Shown: positions 51,876 to 61,235, counted from the first letter of the stretch. The stretch is 64,000 nt of DNA from RUG14300 sp964561145 (GCA_964561145.1 CAZLNZ010000010.1:1-64000), one strand, 5' to 3'. A program made the numbers and translations. Notes: generated by a model not told the origin, from the sequence alone.

Positions 51876-53753
51876 TTAAAATCTGTAGCCGTCCTTCTTA
51901 AGCTTTGCTATTTGGTCTTTCAAACATGTGGTTAGCTCTGCATTAGAGGAAGTACGCATCATCATTGTGATTATACTTTCTGCTGCTTCTTGTGGGTCTC
52001 CTGCCGAGAGAAGTTTTCTCATTAAATAGGCAGCTTCGAGCTCTTGTTGTGATAGTAATAATTCCTCACGTCTTGTACCGGATTTGTACAGATCAATGGC
52101 AGGGAATATGCGTTTTTCGCTCAAGCGTCTGTCAAGGTGAATTTCCATGTTGCCGGTACCCTTAAACTCTTCATATACAATATCATCCATTCTGCTTCCC
52201 GTGTCTACCAAAGCAGTTGCGATTATCGTTAGAGAGCCACCGTTCTCGATGTTGCGGGCAGCACCAAAGAATCTCTTCGGGAAGTAGAGTGCAACAGGAT
52301 CAACACCACCGGATAATGTTTTTCCCGAACTGGGAACGATAACGTTATTGGCTCTTGCCATACGAGTCAATGAGTCTAATAGAATGACGACATCGTGTCC
52401 TTCCTCCACCAATCTCTTGGCTCTTGTGAGAACAAGCTCTGCGATTTTGATGTGGTTTCCGCTTTCTTCATCGAAGGTTGAATAGACGACTTCACCGTTT
52501 ATGCTTCTTTGCATGTCGGTAACCTCTTCCGGGCGTTCGTCAATGAGTAGCACCAAGAGTTTACATTCCGGGTGATTTATTGAAATGGAATTTGCAATCA
52601 TTTTTAAGAGGGTTGTTTTACCTGCTTTAGGCGGAGAAACAACCATTGCACGCTGTCCCTTACCGATTGGAGCAACCAAATCAATTGCTCTAACTGCAAG
52701 GTCATTGCGTTTCCCCTTGATTTCCAATCTAATAAGTTCATCGGGATATATTGGAACAAAATCCTCAAAATAAGGACGTTTCAGGTTTTCTACAGGTGCA
52801 CGACCGTTTATTTCAATTATTTTTACAATCGCCGGGGGTTTATTTGGGTTTTCCCCTTGTTTTACGTATCCGACAACGAAATCGCCGACACGTAAGCCGA
52901 ATCTGCGTGTGAATTGTGAGCCGACAAAGGAATCTTTGTTGGATATTTGATAGTTTTCTCCTCTAAGGAATCCATAACCCTCTTGACAAAGTTCCAAAAC
53001 TCCGCTTCTTATTTCGCAACCGGTTACATCGACTTCCTTTTCAATTCCGTTTTCATCGTATTCAGGCTCCTGGGGTTTTCTGTCCTGCTCTTGTTTTTTA
53101 TAAGTTTTTCCTTGCAGTTTGTTATTAGCAGGACCGTTATTATTCCCTCTAGCCTGAGTATCGGATACATTATTGGGATTGTTCCTATTAGAATAATTAC
53201 GACCATTGGTTCCACGAGTATTAATCGGACCACGATTCAGATTGTTTCGTTTGTCACCGCCACGTTCAGGCTGTCTGCGATAATCCTTGTCCCCGTGCTT
53301 TTTTTCTTCGTAATGGTTTTGCTGATTTTGTGATGAAGGGATGTATTCTTTGGTTTCCGCTTGAACTTCCTCATTATCACCGTCTGAGATATTGCTTGTA
53401 TCGGGCTCACAACTCTTAACGTTAACCTCTTGAAGTGTATCGTTCACCTTAGGTCTTTCTTCAAAAGTTTCCTTAGACGGTTTTTCCTCGCCAAGTTCTT
53501 TTACACTAGGCTCGGCATTTTCCTCTGATGTAAAAATGACTTCAACCTGTGATTCGGTTGCTTTGTCTTGTTTATTTGCTTCTCCATCGGGCTCCCGGTT
53601 TTCCTCTGCTAAAAGTACCTCTGCAAGTTTTTTTTCAAGCAATGGTCTTTTAAGAAGGGGATCGTAACGCATATTATGTGCCTTACACTTTGATCTTAAG
53701 TCAATTATTGAAAGGGCAGACAGTGAGTCCAATATTTGTTTAAACCTATCCAT
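51876..53753 (-). CDS. rho: Transcription termination factor Rho with long low-complexity insertion
   Basis: A hexameric RNA helicase that ends transcription. The N-terminal Rho_N helical domain (about 1-45) is followed by roughly 180 residues of charged and then Asn/Arg/Gly-rich sequence (for example NRGPINTRGTNGRNYSNRN). The RNA-binding cold-shock domain (GYGFLRGENYQ...FVGSQFTRRFGLRVGD) and the RecA-like ATPase with Walker A PPKAGKTT near residue 372 and Walker B LLVLLIDERPEEV follow. It is 625 residues against about 420 for E. coli Rho; the extra length is almost all in the insertion. GGAGGT precedes the ATG. Confidence 0.95.
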   Translation of the reverse strand: MDRFKQILDSLSALSIIDLRSKCKAHNMRYDPLLKRPLLEKKLAEVLLAEENREPDGEANKQDKATESQVEVIFTSEENAEPSVKELGEEKPSKETFEERPKVNDTLQEVNVKSCEPDTSNISDGDNEEVQAETKEYIPSSQNQQNHYEEKKHGDKDYRRQPERGGDKRNNLNRGPINTRGTNGRNYSNRNNPNNVSDTQARGNNNGPANNKLQGKTYKKQEQDRKPQEPEYDENGIEKEVDVTGCEIRSGVLELCQEGYGFLRGENYQISNKDSFVGSQFTRRFGLRVGDFVVGYVKQGENPNKPPAIVKIIEINGRAPVENLKRPYFEDFVPIYPDELIRLEIKGKRNDLAVRAIDLVAPIGKGQRAMVVSPPKAGKTTLLKMIANSISINHPECKLLVLLIDERPEEVTDMQRSINGEVVYSTFDEESGNHIKIAELVLTRAKRLVEEGHDVVILLDSLTRMARANNVIVPSSGKTLSGGVDPVALYFPKRFFGAARNIENGGSLTIIATALVDTGSRMDDIVYEEFKGTGNMEIHLDRRLSEKRIFPAIDLYKSGTRREELLLSQQELEAAYLMRKLLSAGDPQEAAESIITMMMRTSSNAELTTCLKDQIAKLKKDGYRF

Positions 53754-53901
53754 TTATACCTCCAAAATATGATTGCTAATAAATAATTTGATATTAAAAT
53801 ACACAAAAAATCGTTCGGACTGTTATATACCGAAAAATCCTTTCTTAAGGATAATATTATATGCTTATTCTATACAAAAAGAATTAAAGCCAAGAACTTT
53901 G

Positions 53902-54555
53902 TTATTGCCTTTTAAAAACTATAACCTCTGTTTCAAAGCTACCGTCAAAGTTGGTTCTGTCAAAATCGATATTGTCGCCGTCTACATAGGTTATACATTC
54001 TTCGTCGAAAAGATCAAGAAAGTCATCTACAGGGGCAATATCTATTGTACAATTTTCAACGTTATAGTGCATCGGGATTACGACATCAGGCATTAGCTTG
54101 TCAACATAATCCTTTGCGGTCTCGGCATCAATAGTATAGTTTCCTCCTACAGGAATCAAGAGAACGTTGACTGAACCTATCGCATCGAGAATTCTTGCAG
54201 AGCACTCCTCACCGATATCACCAAGGTGACATACATCAACGCCATCAAGCCTATATGTAAATACTAGATTCTTACCACGAAGTTTTCCCTTTTTCTCATC
54301 GTGAAAAGTTCTGAAAGAGGAGATTAAAACACCCTTAACATCAACGGAACCAACGCTGTTAATAACTTGTGGTTTGCCCAAAACACCTTGGATAAAATTG
54401 TGGTCTTTATGTCCATGAGAAATGGTGACGGCATCTGCTTCTGTTTGTGGCATAGCAAAACCAACTTCCTTAGTATTATAAGGATCCGTTATAATGGTTG
54501 TTCCTGTACTCTCAGTGAGTGCGAAGCAAGAATGGCCGAGCCATCGTATGTTCAT
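53902..54555 (-). CDS. UPF0173-type metallo-beta-lactamase-fold hydrolase
   Basis: A 217-residue protein with the compact MBL fold. It opens with IRWLGHSCFALTE and carries metal motif SHGHKDHN, a CHLGDIGEE loop and the C-terminal MHYN that close the active site. This fits the UPF0173/UlaG-like group, whose substrate is not known. GGAGG lies 5 nt before the ATG. It lies between rho and the PRPP synthase gene, all on the minus strand. Confidence 0.85.
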   Translation of the reverse strand: MNIRWLGHSCFALTESTGTTIITDPYNTKEVGFAMPQTEADAVTISHGHKDHNFIQGVLGKPQVINSVGSVDVKGVLISSFRTFHDEKKGKLRGKNLVFTYRLDGVDVCHLGDIGEECSARILDAIGSVNVLLIPVGGNYTIDAETAKDYVDKLMPDVVIPMHYNVENCTIDIAPVDDFLDLFDEECITYVDGDNIDFDRTNFDGSFETEVIVFKRQ

Positions 54556-54662
54556 AAATCCTCCTTCGGGATTGGTTGTGGGCGAAGTTTTAGAAAACCG
54601 CTTAAATCACGATATAATAACAATACAATTTACGGAATAACTTCCAATATGTGCTAATTATA

Positions 54663-55826
54663 CTATTTATTTTCGTGCTTGTCAATAAGTTCACGTATTT
54701 TATCGTGTGGATCGAGCAAATGGCTTACGGAATTTTGCTGATTGCACGCCGAAATAATATATGCCGTAAATTTGCTCATATCGGCAGAGATGAACCAAGG
54801 TTCTGCCAAAAGCTCGGGGGTAGTATAGGTAAGGTTGGTTGAAATAACTGCAGTAAATTTACCGTCTTCATATGCTTTGCGGAATTTTTCCAACCCGCCG
54901 GTGAAAAGACCAAAGGTTGCTGCAAAGAATATTCTTTTAGCCCCCATCCCCTTTAACTTTTCAGCAATTGAAAGCATGGATTCGCCTGTCGCTATAATGT
55001 CATCCGCAACGAGTACATCCTTTCCTTCAACCGAGTCGCCGATGTATACGTGAGCAACAATAGGATTACGTCCGCCGACGATTTTTGAATAATCTCTACG
55101 CTTATAGAACATTCCCAAATCTATTCCCAATACCGAAGCATAGTATATGTTCCTAGCCATTGCTCCCTCATCGGGACTTACTATCATAAAGTGCTCGTTG
55201 TCAAGGTGAATGTCATCATGACGGTGAAGAAGGGCTTTCATCATTTGGTAAGGTGGCATAAAGTTGTCAAAGCCTATAAGAGGAGTTGCATTTTGGACTC
55301 TGGGATCATGAGCGTCAAAGGTGATAATTTCCTTAACTCCGTAATTCTCAAGTTCTCTTAGCATCATTGCACAGTCTAAAGATTCCCTCGCAGTGCGACG
55401 ATGTTGTCTGCCGCCATAGAGAATAGGCATAACTATTGATATGTTAGCCGCTTTTCCGCTCAATGCACAAATAACTCTTTTTAAGTCAGCATAGTGATCG
55501 TCGGGACTCATGGGAACTTCTTTTCCAAACATCGTATAGGTGATGCTATAATTTCCGACGTCGCAAATTATGTAGATATCCTTTCCTCTTACCGTATCCC
55601 TTATCAATGCTTTTCCGTCACCGGAGGTAAATCTGGGGCAAACACAACCGATTAAGAAGGTGTCAGCCCTTTCGCTCCTATGTTGTCTAACCGCTTCATC
55701 GTTGTACCAAGAAACGAGATAGTCGTCTACCTTTTTTGCGAAATCCAAGGCTCCGTCAAGAGCAATGATTCCCATTTGAGGGTGTTGGATGTCAAAGTTG
55801 AACGTGTTGTCGATGAAAGTGGTCAT
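54663..55826 (-). CDS. prs: Divergent long ribose-phosphate pyrophosphokinase (PRPP synthase)
   Basis: Makes PRPP from ribose 5-phosphate and ATP for nucleotide, His and Trp synthesis. The PRPP-binding loop DVLVADDIIATGESM, the TFDAHDPRVQN segment and the VSPDEGAMARN segment identify the family, but each differs from the common bacterial form (for example VSPDVGG and DLHAGQIQGFF). At 387 residues it is about 70 longer than usual, with extra N-terminal sequence. The start at 55826 follows ACGGAGGA; an upstream ATG at 55856 has no ribosome site. Confidence 0.85.
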   Translation of the reverse strand: MTTFIDNTFNFDIQHPQMGIIALDGALDFAKKVDDYLVSWYNDEAVRQHRSERADTFLIGCVCPRFTSGDGKALIRDTVRGKDIYIICDVGNYSITYTMFGKEVPMSPDDHYADLKRVICALSGKAANISIVMPILYGGRQHRRTARESLDCAMMLRELENYGVKEIITFDAHDPRVQNATPLIGFDNFMPPYQMMKALLHRHDDIHLDNEHFMIVSPDEGAMARNIYYASVLGIDLGMFYKRRDYSKIVGGRNPIVAHVYIGDSVEGKDVLVADDIIATGESMLSIAEKLKGMGAKRIFFAATFGLFTGGLEKFRKAYEDGKFTAVISTNLTYTTPELLAEPWFISADMSKFTAYIISACNQQNSVSHLLDPHDKIRELIDKHENK

Positions 55827-55867
55827 ACTATCCTCCGTAATTGTTTTGACTGTCACTTGACAATTTA

Positions 55868-55896
55868 ATCATACCATTATTCCAATCTTTAATCAA
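55868..55896 (-). promoter_or_regulatory. Promoter of the PRPP synthase gene
   Basis: Minus strand TTGATT (55896-55891), 17 bp, TATGAT (55873-55868). From here to 56112 no gene is seen. Confidence 0.55.
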
Positions 55897-56112
55897 CCGA
55901 TTTTTAGGGGTATATAAAAGTTTTTCAAAGTATAATCAAAGTTGAAACGTAACACTCTACTTTTGAAAAAAAGTTGGATAGGTGGCATATGCTTGAACGT
56001 TCTCGTATTGTTTTTATGTAATAAATATAAGGATATTGTTGACATATAAAACTTTTTTATAAACATATAAATAAAATTTAACCCGGTTTGAAAAGTAATT
56101 TGGCAAAAATCA

Positions 56113-56161
56113 TTGATATTATTTTAAAAAATAGTATAATAATTATGGTGAGCTTTTCACC
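56113..56161 (+). promoter_or_regulatory. pckA promoter with 5' hairpin
   Basis: TTGATA (56113-56118), 16 bp, TATAAT (56135-56140). The transcript should begin at or just before GGTGA...TCACC (56147-56161), a small hairpin at the mRNA 5' end that may protect it. GTGAGGTA before the ATG is the ribosome site. Confidence 0.65.
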
Positions 56162-56194
56162 GAGAACATTATATTTTTTAGTGAGGTATATAAT

Positions 56195-57799
56195 ATGTCA
56201 AAGATCGATTTAACCAAGTATGGAATTACAGGCGTAACCGAAATAATACACAATCCTTCTTATGAAATGCTTTTCGAAGAGGAAACAAGATCTGAGCTTA
56301 CAGGCTATGAAAAAGGTCAAGTAAGCGAGCTTGGTGCTGTGAACGTTATGACAGGTATCTACACTGGTCGCTCTCCTAAAGATAAATTTATCGTTGTAGA
56401 CGAGAATTCTAAGGATACTGTATGGTGGACAAGCGATGCATATAAGAATGACAACCATCCTGCAAGCGAGGAAACTTGGAAGGCTGTAAAGGAGATTGCC
56501 GTAAAGGAGCTTTGTAACAAGAGACTTTTCGTTGTAGATGCCTTCTGCGGTGCAAATAAAGATACTCGTATGGCAGTACGTTTCATTGTTGAGGTTGCTT
56601 GGCAAGCACACTTTATCAAAAACATGTTTATCGTTCCTTCTGAAGAGGAATTGGCAAACTTTGAACCTGACTTTGTAGTATACAATGCGTCAAAGGCAAA
56701 GGTAGAGAACTACAAGGAGCTGGGACTCAATTCCGAAACTGCCGTTGTATTCAATATTACAAGCCGTGAGCAAGTAATAATCAATACTTGGTATGGTGGC
56801 GAAATGAAGAAGGGTATGTTCTCCATGATGAATTACTATCTCCCCTTGAAGGGTATCGCTTCAATGCACTGTTCTGCAAATACAGATATGGACGGAAAGA
56901 ATACAGCGATTTTCTTCGGTCTTTCCGGAACAGGTAAAACCACACTTTCTACCGATCCTAAGCGTTTATTGATTGGTGATGACGAGCATGGTTGGGATGA
57001 TAACGGTGTGTTTAACTTCGAAGGCGGTTGCTATGCTAAAGTAATCAACCTTGATAAGGATTCCGAGCCGGATATTTACAATGCTATAAGACGCAATGCA
57101 TTGCTTGAGAACGTTACTCTTGATGAAGAAGGACACATTGACTTTGCAGATAAGAGTGTTACGGAAAATACACGTGTTTCCTACCCGATCAATCATATTG
57201 AAAAGATTGTTCGTCCTGTTTCTTCAGCCCCTGCTGCAAAGAATGTTATATTCCTTTCCGCAGATGCTTTCGGAGTACTTCCCCCTGTATCCATTCTTAC
57301 CCCTGAGCAAACACAATACTACTTCCTTTCCGGTTTTACTGCAAAATTGGCTGGAACAGAAAGAGGTATCACAGAGCCTACCCCTACTTTCTCTGCATGT
57401 TTTGGTCAAGCGTTCCTTGAGTTACATCCTACAAAATACGCAGAAGAGCTTGTAAAGAAAATGGAAAAGAGCGGAGCAAAGGCTTACCTCGTAAACACCG
57501 GTTGGAACGGAACTGGAAGGCGTATTTCTATAAAGGATACACGTGGTATCATCGATGCAATTTTAGACGGAAGCATTAATAATGCACCTACTAAGACTAT
57601 TCCGTACTTCAACTTTGAAGTACCTACCGAACTCCCCGGTGTAAATCCTGCTATTCTCGATCCTCGTGATACCTATGCAGATCCTTCTATTTGGGAGGCA
57701 AAGGCAAAGGATTTGGCTTCAAGATTTGTAAAGAACTTTGCAAAATACGAAAACAACGATGCAGGAAAAGCATTAGTTGCTGCAGGTCCCAAGGCATAG
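56195..57799 (+). CDS. pckA: Phosphoenolpyruvate carboxykinase (ATP)
   Basis: Interconverts oxaloacetate and PEP with ADP/ATP; in fermenting anaerobes often runs towards oxaloacetate for succinate formation. The 534-residue length is standard. The kinase-1a loop GLSGTGKTTLS is near residue 242, kinase-2 IGDDEHGWDD follows, and R-x-SYPI and the TERGITEPTPTFSACFGQAF segment complete the ATP-binding fold. The GRSPKDKFIV motif for substrate binding is near residue 58. Monocistronic, with its own promoter and a strong terminator. Confidence 0.97.
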   Translation: MSKIDLTKYGITGVTEIIHNPSYEMLFEEETRSELTGYEKGQVSELGAVNVMTGIYTGRSPKDKFIVVDENSKDTVWWTSDAYKNDNHPASEETWKAVKEIAVKELCNKRLFVVDAFCGANKDTRMAVRFIVEVAWQAHFIKNMFIVPSEEELANFEPDFVVYNASKAKVENYKELGLNSETAVVFNITSREQVIINTWYGGEMKKGMFSMMNYYLPLKGIASMHCSANTDMDGKNTAIFFGLSGTGKTTLSTDPKRLLIGDDEHGWDDNGVFNFEGGCYAKVINLDKDSEPDIYNAIRRNALLENVTLDEEGHIDFADKSVTENTRVSYPINHIEKIVRPVSSAPAAKNVIFLSADAFGVLPPVSILTPEQTQYYFLSGFTAKLAGTERGITEPTPTFSACFGQAFLELHPTKYAEELVKKMEKSGAKAYLVNTGWNGTGRRISIKDTRGIIDAILDGSINNAPTKTIPYFNFEVPTELPGVNPAILDPRDTYADPSIWEAKAKDLASRFVKNFAKYENNDAGKALVAAGPKA

Positions 57800-57906
57800 T
57801 CGGTGGTTTAAAATCCATTTTAAGTTTGCTTGTCGGTAACAGGGATTATTACCGACACACAATAATACTGTCGGCATTTATTTTAATTATTTTGCTGTTT
57901 GTAAGA

Positions 57907-57954
57907 CAGAAAAAGAGTAGCAGATTCTTTGCTACTCTTTTTCTGTATTTTTTT
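57907..57954 (+). terminator. Strong intrinsic terminator of pckA
   Basis: A perfect 16-bp stem (57907-57922 with 57930-57945), 7-nt loop, then TATTTTTTT. An additional TGTCGGTAA/TTACCGACA hairpin lies at about 57832-57857. Confidence 0.9.
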
Positions 57955-58061
57955 ACAAAAAACGTGTGTTATAAGGTTATTCGCACTTGAATGAATATGT
58001 TCTTTATGGGGGAGGGTCCGTTGACCTATCGAAAGTCGGTTTTAGAATATAGAGAGTATTA

Positions 58062-58718
58062 TTACAACGCTCTTCCGAACAGTTCTTTGATTCTTTCTCT
58101 CAGCTCTTCCGTGTTGTTGTTAATTTGTTCATCCAGAAGAATTGTTGCCGGTGATGAACCTAAAATGATTATCCTGTTTGCGAGAGTTAATGCCTCCTCG
58201 AGATCGTGCGTAACAAGAACAACTGTTGGTTTGTGTTTTTCGTAAAGCCTTTTAAAAAGCTCGTAGAGTCTGAGTTTTAAGCCCATATCTAAGCCTGTGA
58301 AGGGTTCGTCCATTAATAGAACTTCACGGCTTGTCACAAATGCTCTTGCAAGGCTTACTCGTTGAGCCATTCCTCCCGATAATTCGTTATCGAAAAGGTC
58401 TTTTTCGTCAAGTAGTTCAACTTCCTTAAGAATGTCCGTAACCCTTTTATCATCAGGCTTCGGAAGTGCCAATTCGATGTTTTTATATACTGTAACTCCC
58501 TTTAATAGTCTTGGTTCTTGGAAAACGTACGAGCATTTTTTGCAAGAAATCTCCCCTTTAAAGTTTGTATCTAGTCTTGCAAGTGCATTTAGCAGGGTGG
58601 TTTTTCCCGTTCCGCTATTGCCCATAATTGCGGTTATGGAACCGTCCTCGATTGTCAATGAAAGATTGTCAAAGATGATTTTATCGCCATAAGCCTTGGA
58701 ATAATTCTTTATTTCCAT
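58062..58718 (-). CDS. ABC transporter ATPase, SsuB/TauB/NitT-type
   Basis: A 218-residue import ATPase. Walker A GNSGTGKT is at residues 33-40, the signature LSGGMAQR near 114, Walker B VLLMDEPF near 135 and the H-loop VTHD near 168. It belongs to the group that energises uptake of nitrate, sulfonates, taurine or thiamine precursors. It overlaps the permease gene by 10 bp and is last of the three-gene importer operon. Confidence 0.9.
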   Translation of the reverse strand: MEIKNYSKAYGDKIIFDNLSLTIEDGSITAIMGNSGTGKTTLLNALARLDTNFKGEISCKKCSYVFQEPRLLKGVTVYKNIELALPKPDDKRVTDILKEVELLDEKDLFDNELSGGMAQRVSLARAFVTSREVLLMDEPFTGLDMGLKLRLYELFKRLYEKHKPTVVLVTHDLEEALTLANRIIILGSSPATILLDEQINNNTEELRERIKELFGRAL

Positions 58719-59479
58719 TTTCTACAAATCCTCCTTTGAAGCAATGTCATTATTATTTCAAATATAACCGACAAAAGAAGTGCAATTAACACCCAGGCAA
58801 AAAGGGTTACGGTTCCCTCGAAAATATCGGACTTCGCTATATACATTTTTAAGCCTATAGAGTTTGCGGTAAAGGCAAGTATTTCCGCCGAAACCACCGC
58901 TTTTATATTTAGTCCAAAAGCGGTTATTGCCGATGAAAACAGCATCGGAGTGATATGTGGGATATAGACGTAGGTGATAATTTTTTTCTTGCTAAACTCA
59001 TAAACCTGTGCCATTTCCAAAAGCTTTTTATCTACAGTTGAGATGCTGTCGGAAAGGGTCTGGCATATAATAGGTAACACCATTATAATGCCTATAAGCA
59101 TTGGGGTGAGAGAGGAACGAAACCATACCATAAGTATTAGCGTAAGAGCCATCGTGGGAGTTGTTCTCAATGCAGAAATAATTGGAGAGAGGACTGATTT
59201 TATCACTCTGTTTTTCCCACTGATAATGCCTAATATTGCACCGATGAGAAAGGCTATTATAAACCCGATAAGAGAACGCAAAAGGGTATTTGCGGTTACG
59301 ATGTAAAAGTCTTTTTTGCCAAATAGTGCAAAAAACTCCTTTATGACCGACGAAAAACGGGGAAGAAGATAGTCCTTCCCCAGAATTGATGCCGCCAATT
59401 CCCATATCGCAAACAGAATTATTGCCGAGAATATGGAAATTAGTGTGTATTTATTGTTTTTGATTATTTTCTTAAACAA
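58709..59479 (-). CDS. ABC transporter permease, SsuC/TauC-type
   Basis: A 256-residue integral membrane protein with about six predicted helices and the BPD_transp_1 EAA-like loop (EMAQVYEFSKKKIITYVYIPH) that contacts the ATPase. The layout fits the sulfonate/nitrate/taurine-type permeases. It overlaps the solute-binding gene by 8 bp and the ATPase gene by 10 bp, a tight three-gene operon. Confidence 0.88.
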   Translation of the reverse strand: MFKKIIKNNKYTLISIFSAIILFAIWELAASILGKDYLLPRFSSVIKEFFALFGKKDFYIVTANTLLRSLIGFIIAFLIGAILGIISGKNRVIKSVLSPIISALRTTPTMALTLILMVWFRSSLTPMLIGIIMVLPIICQTLSDSISTVDKKLLEMAQVYEFSKKKIITYVYIPHITPMLFSSAITAFGLNIKAVVSAEILAFTANSIGLKMYIAKSDIFEGTVTLFAWVLIALLLSVIFEIIMTLLQRRICRKWK

Positions 59480-60464
59480 CTATCAAATCCTCGTAAAAAA
59501 TGTCGGAATCCGTTTCCTCATTAAAGTCAAAACCTAAGACTTTAACGAAATTTATTACCGACAGCTTACAGAGTTTTGCCGGAACAAAGCTCTGAGACAT
59601 GTAAGTGTAACTCATTTTTACAGTGGCACCCTTCAATGTTGAATTGCCGGTGCTTTCCATGTACGAACCTAATTCTTCTGCATGCTCGGCACTCTCATTA
59701 AGGTATTTTATTGAATCGTCAAGACAGGCAACAAATGCGTTTACTGCATTAACATCGTTATTAATTATTGACGATTTTACGAATATACCTGCTTGAGGGA
59801 AGTCAAGACCTGTAAGTTCTTCCCAAATGTAGGCTATAGTACAAAGCTTTTTGCTGTTCGGTACACTCTTGAGTGTTGCTGAAAGTGCGGGCTCACCGAG
59901 AATGCCGATAACATTGGAATTGTCTTTTAGATCCTGTTGGATTTTGCTAGCGTTAGAGGATACCATTGTAGCATTGATGTTTTCTTTACTTAAAAGGTGC
60001 TTGAAGGTTACATCGGGAACGGCATTTGTTCCGATGCTTGAAACATCTCTCCCTTCGAATTGAGCCATAAATTCATGAACATTTTCACATTCGCTTCTTG
60101 ATTTAATTGAAGCATCGGAGGTAACGATTCCAAGATTTCCCCAGCTGGTTATTCCCAATAGCTTGTAATCCAACTTGATAGCCATTTTGACACCAACATT
60201 TGTAGGTGCGATAATGAAGTCGGCATCGCCGTTTGTAAAGCTTGCAGCAACAGCCTCGGAGCCTATAATTTTATAATCACCGATTGCACCGAATTCAACA
60301 TTGTTTTTCATCATATAAGCTATAGCCATACTCGGAGCCCCGTCCGGGGTCATAACGGTATAGGTTTTGAGTTTTGGCTCATTGTTATCGTTGTTGTTTG
60401 AACAAGCGGTAACCGCAACCGCGAGAATGACTACGATTAGTAGTATAGGTAATATTTTTTTCAT
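59472..60464 (-). CDS. ABC transporter substrate-binding lipoprotein
   Basis: A 330-residue lipoprotein of the SsuA/ThiY-like type. Lipobox VTAC with Cys21, then a short Asn-rich linker and two alpha/beta lobes (YTVMTPDGAPSMAIAYMMK..., SGD-type motif ASFTNGDADFIIAPTNVG, and GIVTSDASIKS). The ligand could be a sulfonate, nitrate or a small organic precursor. The start at 60464 follows AAGGAGAT; a longer frame upstream has no ribosome site. First gene of the importer operon, with a Crp/Fnr-type operator upstream. Confidence 0.87.
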   Translation of the reverse strand: MKKILPILLIVVILAVAVTACSNNNDNNEPKLKTYTVMTPDGAPSMAIAYMMKNNVEFGAIGDYKIIGSEAVAASFTNGDADFIIAPTNVGVKMAIKLDYKLLGITSWGNLGIVTSDASIKSRSECENVHEFMAQFEGRDVSSIGTNAVPDVTFKHLLSKENINATMVSSNASKIQQDLKDNSNVIGILGEPALSATLKSVPNSKKLCTIAYIWEELTGLDFPQAGIFVKSSIINNDVNAVNAFVACLDDSIKYLNESAEHAEELGSYMESTGNSTLKGATVKMSYTYMSQSFVPAKLCKLSVINFVKVLGFDFNEETDSDIFYEDLIVV

Positions 60465-60523
60465 TACAATCTCCTTGTATATAGTTAGTATTAGACAATT
60501 TTGCATGAAAGCATATAAATAAA

Positions 60524-60552
60524 TTGCCATTTCTCTAAGATTATAGTATACT
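60524..60552 (+). promoter_or_regulatory. Promoter of the Crp/Fnr regulator gene
   Basis: TTGCCA (60524-60529), 17 bp, TATACT (60547-60552). The start of transcription would be near 60559, just before the palindrome at 60566-60583. Confidence 0.65.
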
Positions 60553-60583
60553 TTAAAAGAATTGTTTGTTGCAAATGCAACAA
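60540..60583 (-). promoter_or_regulatory. Importer promoter -10 and Crp/Fnr-type palindromic operator
   Basis: TTGTTGCA-AA-TGCAACAA at 60566-60583 is a perfect 8-bp inverted repeat of the Crp/Fnr shape. On the minus strand a TATAAT lies at 60545-60540 without a good -35, so the start would be near 60533 and the palindrome centre at about -41.5. That is the classical class II activation position. Confidence 0.7.
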
Positions 60584-60593
60584 AAGGAGTGTT

Positions 60594-61235
60594 ATGGAAA
60601 ACGTATTGTTCGAGGGTATAGAGGAAGAATCGGTGCGTAAACTATTGAAGTGCTTTAATGCGTATGAACAGCACTACAATAAGGGAGCCTATATTGTGCA
60701 TTCCGGAGACAGTATTTCTTCATTATACTTGGTATTAGGCGGAAGCATAAACGCTCAGACCTCCGATATATATGGAAATGTAAATATAATATCTCGTGTA
60801 TCAAATGGCGGTTTGTTCGGAGGTGCCTTTGCCTTTTCGGAGGGAATGCCCTGTCCCGATCTTGTGGCAGAAGAGGATTCGAAAATACTTGTTTTACCAA
60901 TAAACAATGCACTATGCCCTTGTGAGAATAAGTGCGATACGCATATGCGTTTTTACTCGAATCTGATAAAACTACTTGCCAAAAGAAGTACGAGCTTAAT
61001 TACAAAAATAAACCATATTTCACAAAGAACAATACGAGAAAAGCTGCTAAGTTATCTGAATACCGAAGCACTAAGGCAAAAAAGTAATTATATCATCATT
61101 GAATTTGATCGTCAACAGCTTGCAGACTACCTCTGTGTTGATCGTGCCGCACTTTCTCGGGAACTGTCAAAAATGCGTGCAGAGGGACTTATTGATTACA
61201 ACAAAAGTACTTTCAAGCTTCTTTGTTATTCATAA
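60594..61235 (+). CDS. Crp/Fnr-family transcriptional regulator
   Basis: A 213-residue regulator. The cyclic-nucleotide-binding-like fold covers residues 10-120, the long dimer helix 120-145, and the winged helix about 150-205 with the recognition region RQQLADYLCVDRAALSREL at 173-191. A Cys cluster, CPCENKC (108, 110, 114), lies just before the dimer helix, where some redox or gas-sensing members carry cofactors. AAAGGAG is the ribosome site, overlapping the end of the palindromic operator, so the protein probably limits its own synthesis while activating the divergent importer. Confidence 0.88.
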   Translation: MENVLFEGIEEESVRKLLKCFNAYEQHYNKGAYIVHSGDSISSLYLVLGGSINAQTSDIYGNVNIISRVSNGGLFGGAFAFSEGMPCPDLVAEEDSKILVLPINNALCPCENKCDTHMRFYSNLIKLLAKRSTSLITKINHISQRTIREKLLSYLNTEALRQKSNYIIIEFDRQQLADYLCVDRAALSRELSKMRAEGLIDYNKSTFKLLCYS

